DNA from: Flavobacterium sp. LC2016-13
GTDB taxonomy: Bacteria > Bacteroidota > Bacteroidia > Flavobacteriales > Flavobacteriaceae
DNA length: 64,000 nucleotides
NCBI RefSeq assembly: GCF_009707955.1
Contig: NZ_WMDQ01000007.1
Span: 186,001-250,000 of the forward strand
Reading direction: 5' to 3'
Below are positions 32,584 to 41,566 of this stretch, piece by piece. The notes below the pieces were generated by a model. The model was given only the letters and a program-made list of their open reading frames with translations. It had not been told where the DNA came from and did no database searches. Position 1 is the first letter of the stretch. Each line of letters opens with the position of its first letter. Both the position numbers and the translations under genes were made by a program.

Positions 32584-34854
32584 ATGAATAACATAAAAAA
32601 CTCTTTGTTTTACGTAACAATTATTGGAGGTTTTGGTGCTCTGATATATTGGGTAATCTCAAAAGGTGCCTCTTTAGAAGTAGGTCGCGGAATTATTCAG
32701 AAAAAGATAGAAAGCAATCATTGGAATGACTTTCTTCATTCGATGGTTGAAAACCTGCAACATCCTTTAGCTATTTTATTAGCACAAATTGTCACAATCA
32801 TTTTAGTAGCCCGTTTGTTTGGATGGGTTTTTAGAAAAATCGGACAACCATCTGTAATTGGAGAAATGATTGCCGGAATTGTTCTGGGACCCTCTTTGGT
32901 CGGGATGTATTTTCCTGAATTTTCAGCCGCTTTATTTCCAAAAGAATCTTTAGGAAACTTACAATTTTTAAGTCAGATTGGTTTAATACTATTCATGTTC
33001 GTTATCGGGATGGAACTGGATCTTAAAGTTTTAAAAAATAAAGCTCACGAATCAGTCGTTATTAGCCACGCCAGTATTGTAATTCCGTTTGCTTTAGGAT
33101 TAACTTTCGCTTACTTTATATACGGTACTTTTGCCCCACAAGGAGTAGCATTTTCTTCTTTTGGTTTATTTATGGGTATTGCAATGAGTATAACGGCATT
33201 TCCGGTTTTGGCCAGAATTGTACAGGAACGTGGTTTGCAAAAAACAAAACTCGGAACCATTGCTATTACTTGTGCCGCTGCAGATGATATCACGGCTTGG
33301 TGTATTTTAGCAGTTGTAATTGCAATTGTAAAAGCAGGTTCATTCACAAGTGCTTTATATGTAATAGGTTTAGCTATTTTATACGTAATTATTATGTTGA
33401 AAATAGTTCGTCCGTTCTTAAAAAGAGTAGGGGATTTAAACTCAACTCGCGAAAGTTTGAACAAACCTGTTGTAGCAATTTTCTTTTTAACGCTTTTATT
33501 CTCTTCGTATGCTTCTGAGTTAATCGGAATTCATGCTTTATTTGGAGCGTTTTTAGCCGGAGCAATTATGCCGGAAAACAATAAATTCAGAAATATTTTT
33601 ATCGAAAAAGTAGAAGACGTTTCAATTATTGTTTTATTACCATTATTCTTTGTATTTACAGGTTTACGTACACAAATAGGTTTATTGAACGATCCTTATT
33701 TATGGAAAGTTACTGCAGTAATTATTGCTGTTGCAGTAACCGGAAAATTTCTGGGAAGTGCTTTGGCTGCAAAATTTGTGGGTCAGAACTGGAAAGATAG
33801 TTTAGCCATCGGAGCTTTGATGAATACTCGTGGATTAATGGAATTGGTTGTTTTAAATATTGGATATGATTTAGGAGTTCTTTCTACTGAAATCTTTACT
33901 ATGATGGTTATTATGGCTTTGGTAACTACTTTTATGACAGGACCGGCTTTAGATTTTATTGGATATATTTTTAAAGATAAAATAACAGCAATTCCCGAGG
34001 AAATCGGAAATAAAAGCAAATTCAAAATCCTGCTTTCGTTTGCAACTCCTGAAAGAGGAAAAAAGTTATTGAAAATTGCCAATAGTTTGGTTAAAAAACA
34101 ACCGGACAATTCGATTGTAACAGCAATGCATTTGTCTTTAAGTACAGAAATACATTCGTTTGATATTAAAGACCACGAACGTAAAATGCTGGTGCCGGTT
34201 ATTCAGGAATCAGAGCGTTTGAACCAAAATATGGTGAGTGTTTTTAAAGTAACAAATGATATCGATACTGATATTATTGATACGGCGAACCAAGGCGAAT
34301 ACGATTTATTGTTAGTTGGTTTAGGACAATCTATTTTTGATGGAACGTTACTTGGAAAAATCCTTGGATTTACAACCAGAATCGTAAATCCGGATCGTTT
34401 AATCGATAAGTTTACAGGTAAAGAAGGTTTGTTCGAAAATTCTCCTTTTGATGAAAGAACAAGACATATTATTGCGAAAACAAAAATGCCTGTCGGAATT
34501 TTTATCGATAAAGATTTAGAAGATGTCAGCCAGATTTTTATGCCAATTTTTACTCAGGAAGATTCTTTCTTAATTGATTACGCTAAGAAATTAATCAATA
34601 ATAATGGTTCTCAAATTACGGTTCTGGATGCCAGCGGTGAAGTAAAAAACACACGCGATATTCAGGAAAGTATACGCTCAATCGAACAAATTGCCCCAAA
34701 TCATATTATGATTATGCACGACAGAACTATTAAAAAAGAATTTTTAGAAAGTCAAAACTTAATGATTATAAGTTTAGACAGCTGGAAAAAATTAATAGAA
34801 TCTCAAAGTACATGGTTAAATAATACACCTTCGGTATTGATTTTGAAACCATAA
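32584..34854 (+). CDS. Cation:proton antiporter (CPA2) with C-terminal Usp-like domain
   Basis: 756 residues from the ATG at 32584; a longer frame from a TTG at 32557 exists but is less likely. After an isolated N-terminal helix, about 12 membrane helices form the Na/H-exchanger domain (LARLFGWVFRKIGQPSVIGE then MIAGIVLGPSLVG; the ion site is in the AADDITAWCIL region). Residues about 490-756 form a soluble region that looks like one or two universal-stress-like domains (DLLLVGLGQSIFDG), which may regulate the exchanger. It exchanges Na or K for protons across the inner membrane. A terminator follows. Confidence 0.88.
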   Translation: MNNIKNSLFYVTIIGGFGALIYWVISKGASLEVGRGIIQKKIESNHWNDFLHSMVENLQHPLAILLAQIVTIILVARLFGWVFRKIGQPSVIGEMIAGIVLGPSLVGMYFPEFSAALFPKESLGNLQFLSQIGLILFMFVIGMELDLKVLKNKAHESVVISHASIVIPFALGLTFAYFIYGTFAPQGVAFSSFGLFMGIAMSITAFPVLARIVQERGLQKTKLGTIAITCAAADDITAWCILAVVIAIVKAGSFTSALYVIGLAILYVIIMLKIVRPFLKRVGDLNSTRESLNKPVVAIFFLTLLFSSYASELIGIHALFGAFLAGAIMPENNKFRNIFIEKVEDVSIIVLLPLFFVFTGLRTQIGLLNDPYLWKVTAVIIAVAVTGKFLGSALAAKFVGQNWKDSLAIGALMNTRGLMELVVLNIGYDLGVLSTEIFTMMVIMALVTTFMTGPALDFIGYIFKDKITAIPEEIGNKSKFKILLSFATPERGKKLLKIANSLVKKQPDNSIVTAMHLSLSTEIHSFDIKDHERKMLVPVIQESERLNQNMVSVFKVTNDIDTDIIDTANQGEYDLLLVGLGQSIFDGTLLGKILGFTTRIVNPDRLIDKFTGKEGLFENSPFDERTRHIIAKTKMPVGIFIDKDLEDVSQIFMPIFTQEDSFLIDYAKKLINNNGSQITVLDASGEVKNTRDIQESIRSIEQIAPNHIMIMHDRTIKKEFLESQNLMIISLDSWKKLIESQSTWLNNTPSVLILKP

Positions 34855-34877
34855 GAAGTTTTAAATTCTAAATAATA

Positions 34878-34926
34878 AAAAATCCCAGATTCCAATCTTT
34901 ATAGATTTGGAGTTTGGGATTTTTGT
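34878..34926. terminator. Hairpin terminator after the antiporter gene
   Basis: AAAAATCCCAGATTCCAATC is mirrored by GATTTGGAGTTTGGGATTTT, followed by a T-run. It is a long stem with a 6-base loop. Confidence 0.75.
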
Positions 34927-34951
34927 TTTTTAATTGTTTTACTATTTCTGC

Positions 34952-35080
34952 ACAAAGTTGTGTCATTTCGAGGAACGAGAAATCACATGCGCTGAATCCG
35001 TCTGTTTAGTCACGTTATGGATTTATGGTTCGTTGCTCTCTGTATGTGATTTCTCCTCCGTCGAAATGACACAACTTTGT
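34952..35080. repeat. Dispersed element with 36-base inverted repeats (TGTCATTTCGA...)
   Basis: The left arm is ACAAAGTTGTGTCATTTCGA then GGAACGAGAAATCACA. The right arm, on the minus strand, is the same with three changes. They enclose 58 bases. The stretch is open on the plus strand (34934-35194), but its composition and symmetry show a repeat, not a gene. TGTCATTTCGA/GAAATCAC words are a known style of Bacteroidota intergenic repeat. Confidence 0.65.
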
Positions 35081-35149
35081 CTACTACAAACCCGACAGTC
35101 CCGAAGCCTCTGGATAAAACCTGTCAGGTTTACTTACTACGCTTTGAAA

Positions 35150-35197
35150 ACAAAAAATTCCAAACCCCAACAAGAATTGGAATTTGGAATTTGAATA
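35150..35197. terminator. AATTCCAAA-type palindrome downstream of leuS
   Basis: AAAAAATTCCAAACCCCAA is mirrored by TTGGAATTTGGAATTTGAA across a short loop. It lies 17 bases after the leuS stop. A sister copy lies downstream of hemD at 52821-52862. Both are placed as terminators of minus-strand genes. Confidence 0.6.
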
Positions 35198-35213
35198 TTT
35201 AAAAAATTGATTT

Positions 35214-38144
35214 TTACCCAACAAGATTAATAATCTTTCCAGGAACAATAATCACTTTATTTGGAGTTCTTCCGTCTAATTGTTTTTGTGTTCTTTCATC
35301 TTTCATAATGATTTCTTCGATTTGTGCTGCCGTTAAATCTAAAGGCAATTCGATTGTGAAACGCATTTTTCCGTTAAAAGAAACAGGATATTCTTTATTA
35401 GTCTCCACTAAATGTTTCGCATCAAAAACCGGAAAAGGAACTTCAGAAATTGAAGTTGTATGTCCTAATTGTGACCATAATTCCTCCGCAATATGCGGTG
35501 CATAAGGCGAAACCAAAATCGCTAACGGTTCTAAGATTGCTCTTGAATGACAATTTTGAGCAGACAATTCATTTACACAAATCATAAACTGAGAAACAGA
35601 CGTATTGAAAGAGAAACTCTCGATATCTTCTGCCACTTTTTTAATGGTTTTATGCAACGATTTTAAGTTGTCTTTTGTTGGTTCGTCGTTGTTTACGATT
35701 AAGCCATTATTTTCATCAAAATACAATCTCCATAATTTTTTCAAGAAACCAAATACTCCAGAAATTCCAGCGGTATTCCAAGGTTTTGCCTGCTCTAACG
35801 GACCTAAGAACATTTCGTATAAACGTAATGTATCAGCACCATATTCAGCACAAATATCATCAGGTGTTACAACATTATAGTATGATTTCGACATTTTTTC
35901 GACTTCACGACCTACAATATATTTTCCGTTTTCATCAAAAATAAATTCAGCAGTATTGAAATCTTCTCTCCAAGCTTTAAACTTTTCGATATTCAATTCA
36001 TCTGAAGAATTTACAAAATGAACATCAACGCGAATTGGCTGTACATTTTGACCTTCAATTTTATTTTTAGATACAAAAGTATTTGTTCCTTCCAATCTGT
36101 AAACATAAGCCGTCGTACCCAAAATCATTCCCTGATTGATCAGTTTTTTGAATGGTTCTTCGGTTGGAGCAAAACCTTTGTCTTTTAAGAATTTATTCCA
36201 GAAACGAGAATATAGTAAATGTCCGGTTGCGTGTTCGCTTCCTCCAATATATAAATCTACATTCTCCCAATAAGCCAAGGCTTCTTTGCTTGCAAATTCC
36301 GTTTCGTTGTGTGCATCCATATAACGCATCCAATACCAAGAACTTCCTGCCCAACCTGGCATTGTATTCAATTCAAGAGGGAAAATTTCGTTATTGTCAA
36401 CCAAATCAGTATTAACAACTTCATTGTTTTTTGTATCCCAAGCCCAAATTGTTGCATTTCCTAACGGAGGCAAACCATCTTCGGTTGGTAAATATTTCTC
36501 AACTTCAGGCAAAATGATTGGCAAGTGTTGTGCATCGATCATTTTTGGCAATCCGTTTACATAATAAACCGGGAAAGGTTCTCCCCAATAACGCTGGCGA
36601 GAGAAAACAGCATCACGCAAACGGTAATTTGTTTTTCCGATTCCCTGACCTATTTTTTGTAATTCTTCGATAACTTTTTGAGTTGCCGTTTTATAATTTA
36701 AACCGTTTAAGAAATCAGAATTTGCGATTTCAACATTGTCTTTCGAGCCGTAAGCTGCTTCAGAAATATCAACATTGGCGAAGATATTCTTGATTTTCTG
36801 CATTCCGTTTTGGCCCTTGAAGAAATTAGCAAATGCATAATCTCTTTCGTCTCCACAAGGAACCGCCATTACAGCACCAGTTCCGTAACCTGCCAAAACA
36901 TAATCCCCAATCCAAACTGGAATTGGTTCTTTTGTAAAAGGATGTTCAGCATAAGCGCCGGTAAATACTCCCGAAATCGTTTTTACATCAGCCATACGCT
37001 CACGTTCAGAACGTTTTGCTGTTTTTTCGATATAAGCTTCAACCGCTGCTTTTTGCTCCGGAGTTGTAATTTTAGCAACCAAATCATGTTCTGGTGCCAA
37101 AGTCATAAAAGTAACTCCAAAAATAGTATCAGGCCTTGTTGTAAAAACCTCAATAAAATCTGTTTCAGGTTTCACGTTTAAAGTTTCATCACTTTGCGCA
37201 TCAACCTGAGACTTGAAACTTAAAACTTGAAACTTAACTAAAGCACCAACCGATTTCCCGATCCAGTTTCTTTGAGATTCTTTAATGGACTCACTCCAGT
37301 CGATATCATTTAAACCTTGAAGCAAACGTTCGGCATAAGCAGAAATTCGCATACTCCATTGTGTCATTTTTTTTCTTATAACAGGAAAACCTCCACGCTC
37401 AGAAACACCGTTTACAATTTCGTCATTTGCCAAAACAGTTCCTAAACCGGGACACCAGTTTACTTCTGTTTCTGCCAAATATGTCAAACGATATTGCAAT
37501 AGTATTTTTTCTTTCTGATCTTCAGAATACGAATTCCATTCTGCAGCAGTAAAAATGGCAACATTATCATCGCAAACTGCTTCAACCAAAACATTTCCTT
37601 CTCCTTCAAAAACTTTTACAAGATCTGAAATGTCAAATGCCTGATTTTGCTTTCTGCAATACCATGAATTGAACAATTGAATAAAAATCCATTGTGTATG
37701 TTTGTAATAGTCAGGATTTGAAGTTCGTACTTCACGGCTCCAATCAAATGAAAAACCAATTTTATCTAATTGCTTTCTGTATCCTGCAATTTGTTTTCCT
37801 TCTTTATCAACACCACCATCAATATTTACACGCGTTGTATCTTCCGGACGTTGCCCGGTTTGAATCGCATATTGTTCTGCCGGCAATCCGAAACTGTCGT
37901 AACCCATTGGGTGCAAAACATTGAAACCCTGATGTCTTTTGAAACGAGAATAAACATCTGAAGCAATGTAACCCAGCGGATGCCCAACGTGTAATCCTGC
38001 TCCTGACGGATAAGGGAACATGTCTAAAACATAATGCTTAGGTTTTTCAGCCCCGAGGCTTCGGGGGTTTTTTGCAGCAAAAGTTTGGTTTTCAGCCCAA
38101 TATTTTTGCCATTTTTCTTCGATTTCGTTCGGATTGTATTTCAT
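35214..38144 (-). CDS. leuS: Leucyl-tRNA synthetase with two repeat-derived insertions
   Basis: 976 residues. The HIGH motif is PSGAGLHVGHPLGY (46-59) and the KMSKS motif lies in VEKMSKSYYNVVTPDDICAE. The CP1 editing domain is present (FTTRPDTIFGVTFMTLAPEH). It charges tRNA-Leu and edits misacylated products. Two stretches look foreign: residues 26-32 (NPRSLGA) are encoded by the palindrome CCCCGAAGCCTCGGGG family at 38051-38067, and residues about 305-328 (FQVLSFKSQVDAQSDETLNV) by an AAGTTTCAAG-type word repeat at 37163-37232. Both keep the frame and avoid catalytic motifs. Confidence 0.97.
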   Translation of the reverse strand: MKYNPNEIEEKWQKYWAENQTFAAKNPRSLGAEKPKHYVLDMFPYPSGAGLHVGHPLGYIASDVYSRFKRHQGFNVLHPMGYDSFGLPAEQYAIQTGQRPEDTTRVNIDGGVDKEGKQIAGYRKQLDKIGFSFDWSREVRTSNPDYYKHTQWIFIQLFNSWYCRKQNQAFDISDLVKVFEGEGNVLVEAVCDDNVAIFTAAEWNSYSEDQKEKILLQYRLTYLAETEVNWCPGLGTVLANDEIVNGVSERGGFPVIRKKMTQWSMRISAYAERLLQGLNDIDWSESIKESQRNWIGKSVGALVKFQVLSFKSQVDAQSDETLNVKPETDFIEVFTTRPDTIFGVTFMTLAPEHDLVAKITTPEQKAAVEAYIEKTAKRSERERMADVKTISGVFTGAYAEHPFTKEPIPVWIGDYVLAGYGTGAVMAVPCGDERDYAFANFFKGQNGMQKIKNIFANVDISEAAYGSKDNVEIANSDFLNGLNYKTATQKVIEELQKIGQGIGKTNYRLRDAVFSRQRYWGEPFPVYYVNGLPKMIDAQHLPIILPEVEKYLPTEDGLPPLGNATIWAWDTKNNEVVNTDLVDNNEIFPLELNTMPGWAGSSWYWMRYMDAHNETEFASKEALAYWENVDLYIGGSEHATGHLLYSRFWNKFLKDKGFAPTEEPFKKLINQGMILGTTAYVYRLEGTNTFVSKNKIEGQNVQPIRVDVHFVNSSDELNIEKFKAWREDFNTAEFIFDENGKYIVGREVEKMSKSYYNVVTPDDICAEYGADTLRLYEMFLGPLEQAKPWNTAGISGVFGFLKKLWRLYFDENNGLIVNNDEPTKDNLKSLHKTIKKVAEDIESFSFNTSVSQFMICVNELSAQNCHSRAILEPLAILVSPYAPHIAEELWSQLGHTTSISEVPFPVFDAKHLVETNKEYPVSFNGKMRFTIELPLDLTAAQIEEIIMKDERTQKQLDGRTPNKVIIVPGKIINLVG

Positions 38145-38154
38145 TTTTTTTTGA

Positions 38155-38190
38155 GTTGCTAAGCTACTGAGTAACTAAGGTTCTAAGTTT
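38155..38190. repeat. 8-base-period array ahead of leuS
   Basis: CTAAGCTA, CTGAGTAA, CTAAGGTT and CTAAGTTT follow on the plus strand, right before (on the minus strand, upstream of) the leuS start. It matches the CTRAGRTW arrays at rpoN. A/T-rich sequence fills the rest of the 256-base spacer. Confidence 0.6.
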
Positions 38191-38380
38191 TAAGATCGCA
38201 AATTTACATTTATTGTCGTTTGTACCAAAGCTATTTCGTTGACAAACAAATAAAATAACGTAATACTTATTTTTTATTACGTAAAAATACTTATTTTTAC
38301 ATTTTGATACTTAGGGATAATATTCTTAATTGTTTATGTCAAATTAAATTATGAAAGAATACCTGTACAATATTAATGCT

Positions 38381-38388
38381 TATTTTTG
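38381..38388 (+). promoter_or_regulatory. Promoter -7 box (TATTTTTG) of the ModE-like regulator
   Basis: TATTTTTG fits TAnnTTTG and lies about 12 bases before the ATG at 38401. A second ATG at 38410 would leave a leader of more usual length. Confidence 0.45.
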
Positions 38389-38400
38389 TGAATCTTAAAA

Positions 38401-38757
38401 ATGAATAAAATGAGTAGCGATAAAAAATACAACATTGATGTTCGCATTTGGATTCAGGAATCTGAAGGTCCATTTTTGGGAATTGGAAAAGTATGGCTGC
38501 TCGAGAATATTCGTAAAACAGGATCTATCACCAATGCTGCAAAAGAAATGAAAATGGCATATCGACAAGCCTGGCAATTAGTTGAAGAAATGAATCAACG
38601 TGCGGAAATTCCTTTAGTAGAAAAACTTCTTGGAGGAAAAGGCGGTGGAGGCGCAAGATTAACCGAGGCCGGAGAAAAAGCCATTACCGTTTTTTATGAA
38701 GTCGAAAAACGCATTAAAGATTTCGCGCTCAAAGAAACTCAAAATCTAAAATTTTAA
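38401..38757 (+). CDS. ModE-type winged-helix regulator without molybdate-binding domain
   Basis: 118 residues. The winged helix matches the N-terminal domain of ModE and related LysR-type factors: FLGIGKVWLLENIRKTGSIT, then NAAKEMKMAYRQAWQLVEEM, and the wing with GGKGGGGARLTEAGEKAI. The C-terminal molbindin (TOBE) domains of classical ModE are absent, so metal sensing, if any, must be through another surface or partner. It is followed 236 bases later by a TonB-dependent receptor and a molybdopterin-domain lipoprotein. This order suggests control of molybdenum- or tungsten-related genes; that is inference. Confidence 0.85.
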   Translation: MNKMSSDKKYNIDVRIWIQESEGPFLGIGKVWLLENIRKTGSITNAAKEMKMAYRQAWQLVEEMNQRAEIPLVEKLLGGKGGGGARLTEAGEKAITVFYEVEKRIKDFALKETQNLKF

Positions 38758-38819
38758 ATATTTAAACACATAGAAACATAGGTCTAACAGTACGGAAAAA
38801 GGCGCTCCACTTGCATTAA

Positions 38820-38838
38820 CAAACATAGCAGATCTATG
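38820..38838. promoter_or_regulatory. Inverted repeat AACATAG-N5-CTATGTT ahead of the TonB receptor gene
   Basis: A 7+7 inverted repeat in the spacer between the ModE-like gene and the receptor gene. It could be an operator for the regulator, but CACATAG/CTATGTG words nearby (38762-38772 and 38900-38910) may belong to a dispersed repeat instead. Confidence 0.3.
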
Positions 38839-38880
38839 TTTTAGAAACTAGTTTCTTTTTATCATCTTTTTTAAAATCAA

Positions 38881-38898
38881 TCCCGATAGCTATCGGGA
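38881..38898. repeat. Perfect palindrome TCCCGATAGCTATCGGGA
   Basis: An 18-base member of the CCCGA/TCGGG family, in the spacer before the TonB-dependent receptor gene. Confidence 0.7.
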
Positions 38899-38993
38899 CT
38901 ATGTGTTTAAAAAAAATGAACGTTCAAACCAAAACCAAATTTTTTTAACCATCAGTATTCATTTTAAAACATACTGAAAATTTTAGTTTAATT

Positions 38994-41555
38994 ATGAAAT
39001 TACGATTTTACATAGTACTACTTTTTATAAGCCTCAAAAGCTTTTCTCAAGTAGAAGATTCTAAAAGAAATCAGGACAGTATTAAAAAAGAAGATCTTAA
39101 TGAAGTTGTCATTACAGCTTCTCGCAGATCTGAAAAAATCATGCGTTCTCCTATTAGTATCGAGCAGCTAAAATCGGCGGAAGCCAAAAAAATGGGATCG
39201 CCAAGTATTTATGAAGCACTAGAAAACGTAAAAGGTGTACAAATTATAACGCCAAGTTTAGGTTTTAAAGTCATTAATACAAGAGGTTTTGCCAACTCAA
39301 CCAATGTGAGATTCGCGCAATTAGTAGACGGAATCGATAATCAGGCTCCGCATTTGGGCGCTCCAATTGCCAACGCACTCGGCGCGAATGATCTTGATAT
39401 TGATAAAATTGAAATTATTCCCGGAACGGCTGCGGCTTTATACGGAATGAATGCTATAAATGGTTTGGCAAATATTCAAACCAAAAATCCATTTGAGTAT
39501 CAAGGTGTAAGTATTCAGCAATTAACAGGCGTCAATCATGTTGGAAATATAGATCGGTTTTCACCGAAAATTTATTCGCAGTTTAATATGAGATTTGCTA
39601 AAGCTTTCAATGAAAAATTTGCGTTCAAAGTAAATGCATCTACAACCGGAGGAACGGATTGGGTTGCTGATGATAGAACAGATTTGGCTCCAAACCTCAA
39701 TGCTTCAACCAATTTATATGGCAATGATAATCCGGCTTATGACGAAGTAAACGGTTACGGAAACGAATCGGCAAACCGAAAAACATTAAACTTAAATGGA
39801 AAAAATTATGTTGTTGCCAGAACGGGTTATCGCGAAACGGATATTACAGATTATGATATCAAAAATTATAAAGCGGATGTTGGTTTTTATTTCCGTCCCA
39901 AAAAAGATCATGAATTGGCTGTAACCTATAAAACAGCTTTAATCAATACGATTTACCAACGTTCGAACCGTTTTCGATTAGACGATTATACTTTAAATCA
40001 AGTTACAGTCGATTATCATACGCCCATTTTTCAGGTAAAAGGATATGCAACGACCGAAAATACCGGAAACTCATACAATCTTCGTTCTTTGGCCGAAAAT
40101 ATGGATCGCGCTTATAAATCTGATGATAAATGGTTTGCAGATTATACAACGGCTTATAAAAATGCAATAACAAATGGAGCCGCAATTGCCGATGCGCACA
40201 AAATTGCCAGAACAACTTCTGATCAAGGACGATTTGAACCGGGAACCGAAGCTTATGAACAAAAGAAAAACGAACTAATCGACATTAATAATTGGGATAT
40301 TGGCGCGGCTTTACGCGTAAAATCGACTTTGATTCATGCCGAAGGTTTGTTGAATTGGGATAAAGCTTTTGTTTCTTTCTTTGAAAAAATAGATGCAAAA
40401 CTTTTAAGCGGTTTCGATTACAGAACGTACATTATTGTTCCTGATGGAAACTATTTTATTAATCCTAAAAGTGATTCTGAAAATTTAACGTATCAAAAAA
40501 CAGGTGGTTTTACACAAATAACCAAAGATTTGTTTGATTCGAAATTGCGATTGGGCGCAACGATACGAGTAGACAAAGCCGATTATTTTGAGGCTAAATT
40601 CACGCCTCAGTTTACAGCAGTTTATTCTCCAAAAGAAACGATCAATTTCAGGGCTTCGTACCAAAACGGATATCGTTTTCCGAGTATTTTTGAAGGTTTT
40701 TCGAATGTAAATTCCGGCGGTGTAAAACGTGTTGGCGGATTACGAATCATGTCTGATGGTATTTTTGAGAATTCGTATACCAAAGCTTCTATAGATAAAT
40801 TTCAGGCACAGGTAAACAGCGATGTCAATACAAACGGTTTAACCCAGGCGCAGGCAATTGAAAAGAATAAAGGCACAATTCAAAAAAATCCGTATACGTA
40901 TTTGCAGCCGGAATTTGTAAAATCTTTCGAATTTGGATTTAAAGGTGCTGCTTTAAACAGAAATCTTTTTATTGATGTTGACTTTTATTATAACTCTTAT
41001 AAAAACTTTATTGCCCAGGTCGAAGCCAGTATTCCAAACACAACAGATCCAAATAGTATACCAACAGCTTTATATTCGAGAACAACACAAAGCAGATATC
41101 GTTTGTGGACAAATTCTAAAAGTAAAATTTATAATTATGGAGGAAGTTTAGGTTTAAAATATCGTTTTGACCAAACTTTTACCGCTTTAACAAATCTTAC
41201 GTATACCAAACTCGATCGAACTGATGATAAAGATGGCTTGGAAGATGGTTTTAATACACCTGAATTTAACGTAAACGGAACCTTAATTGCAGAAAATATC
41301 TGGAAAAATTTCGGAGCAAGTGCAACAGCACGTTATCAAAATAAGTTTGATTATGTTTCTTTTTTAGTCAGTGGAGTAGTTCCGTCTTATTGGTCTATGG
41401 ATGCTCAGGTAAATTATAATTTTCAAAAACCGGGAATCATTGCTAAACTTGGCGGGACCAATATTCTTAATAAACCTTATACTTCTATTCTTGGCGGTCC
41501 TTCTATTGGCGGTTTATATTATCTATCTTTAACTTGGGAAATTAAACAAATCTAA
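38994..41555 (+). CDS. TonB-dependent outer-membrane receptor
   Basis: 853 residues with a signal peptide (MKLRFYIVLLFISLKSFSQ). The TonB-box-like start NEVVITASR is followed by the plug domain (about 50-170: SPSIYEALENVKGVQIITPS, then RGFANSTNVRFAQLVDGIDN, GTAAALYGMNAINGLANIQT). The remaining 680 residues form the barrel, with alternating strands and aromatic girdles. The carboxypeptidase-like N-terminal domain common in SusC-type receptors is missing, so it is not a polysaccharide-type SusC; it resembles metal-complex or small-ligand receptors. Its neighbours are the ModE-like regulator and a molybdopterin-domain lipoprotein. Confidence 0.92.
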   Translation: MKLRFYIVLLFISLKSFSQVEDSKRNQDSIKKEDLNEVVITASRRSEKIMRSPISIEQLKSAEAKKMGSPSIYEALENVKGVQIITPSLGFKVINTRGFANSTNVRFAQLVDGIDNQAPHLGAPIANALGANDLDIDKIEIIPGTAAALYGMNAINGLANIQTKNPFEYQGVSIQQLTGVNHVGNIDRFSPKIYSQFNMRFAKAFNEKFAFKVNASTTGGTDWVADDRTDLAPNLNASTNLYGNDNPAYDEVNGYGNESANRKTLNLNGKNYVVARTGYRETDITDYDIKNYKADVGFYFRPKKDHELAVTYKTALINTIYQRSNRFRLDDYTLNQVTVDYHTPIFQVKGYATTENTGNSYNLRSLAENMDRAYKSDDKWFADYTTAYKNAITNGAAIADAHKIARTTSDQGRFEPGTEAYEQKKNELIDINNWDIGAALRVKSTLIHAEGLLNWDKAFVSFFEKIDAKLLSGFDYRTYIIVPDGNYFINPKSDSENLTYQKTGGFTQITKDLFDSKLRLGATIRVDKADYFEAKFTPQFTAVYSPKETINFRASYQNGYRFPSIFEGFSNVNSGGVKRVGGLRIMSDGIFENSYTKASIDKFQAQVNSDVNTNGLTQAQAIEKNKGTIQKNPYTYLQPEFVKSFEFGFKGAALNRNLFIDVDFYYNSYKNFIAQVEASIPNTTDPNSIPTALYSRTTQSRYRLWTNSKSKIYNYGGSLGLKYRFDQTFTALTNLTYTKLDRTDDKDGLEDGFNTPEFNVNGTLIAENIWKNFGASATARYQNKFDYVSFLVSGVVPSYWSMDAQVNYNFQKPGIIAKLGGTNILNKPYTSILGGPSIGGLYYLSLTWEIKQI

Positions 41556-41566
41556 AACCTATTTAC

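Noticed and set aside
34934..35194. 86-codon plus-strand frame
   Set aside because: It is made of the inverted-repeat element and flanking hairpin remnants; no protein-like composition.
36810..37181. 123-codon plus-strand frame within leuS
   Set aside because: Lies wholly antisense to the conserved synthetase gene and has no family resemblance.
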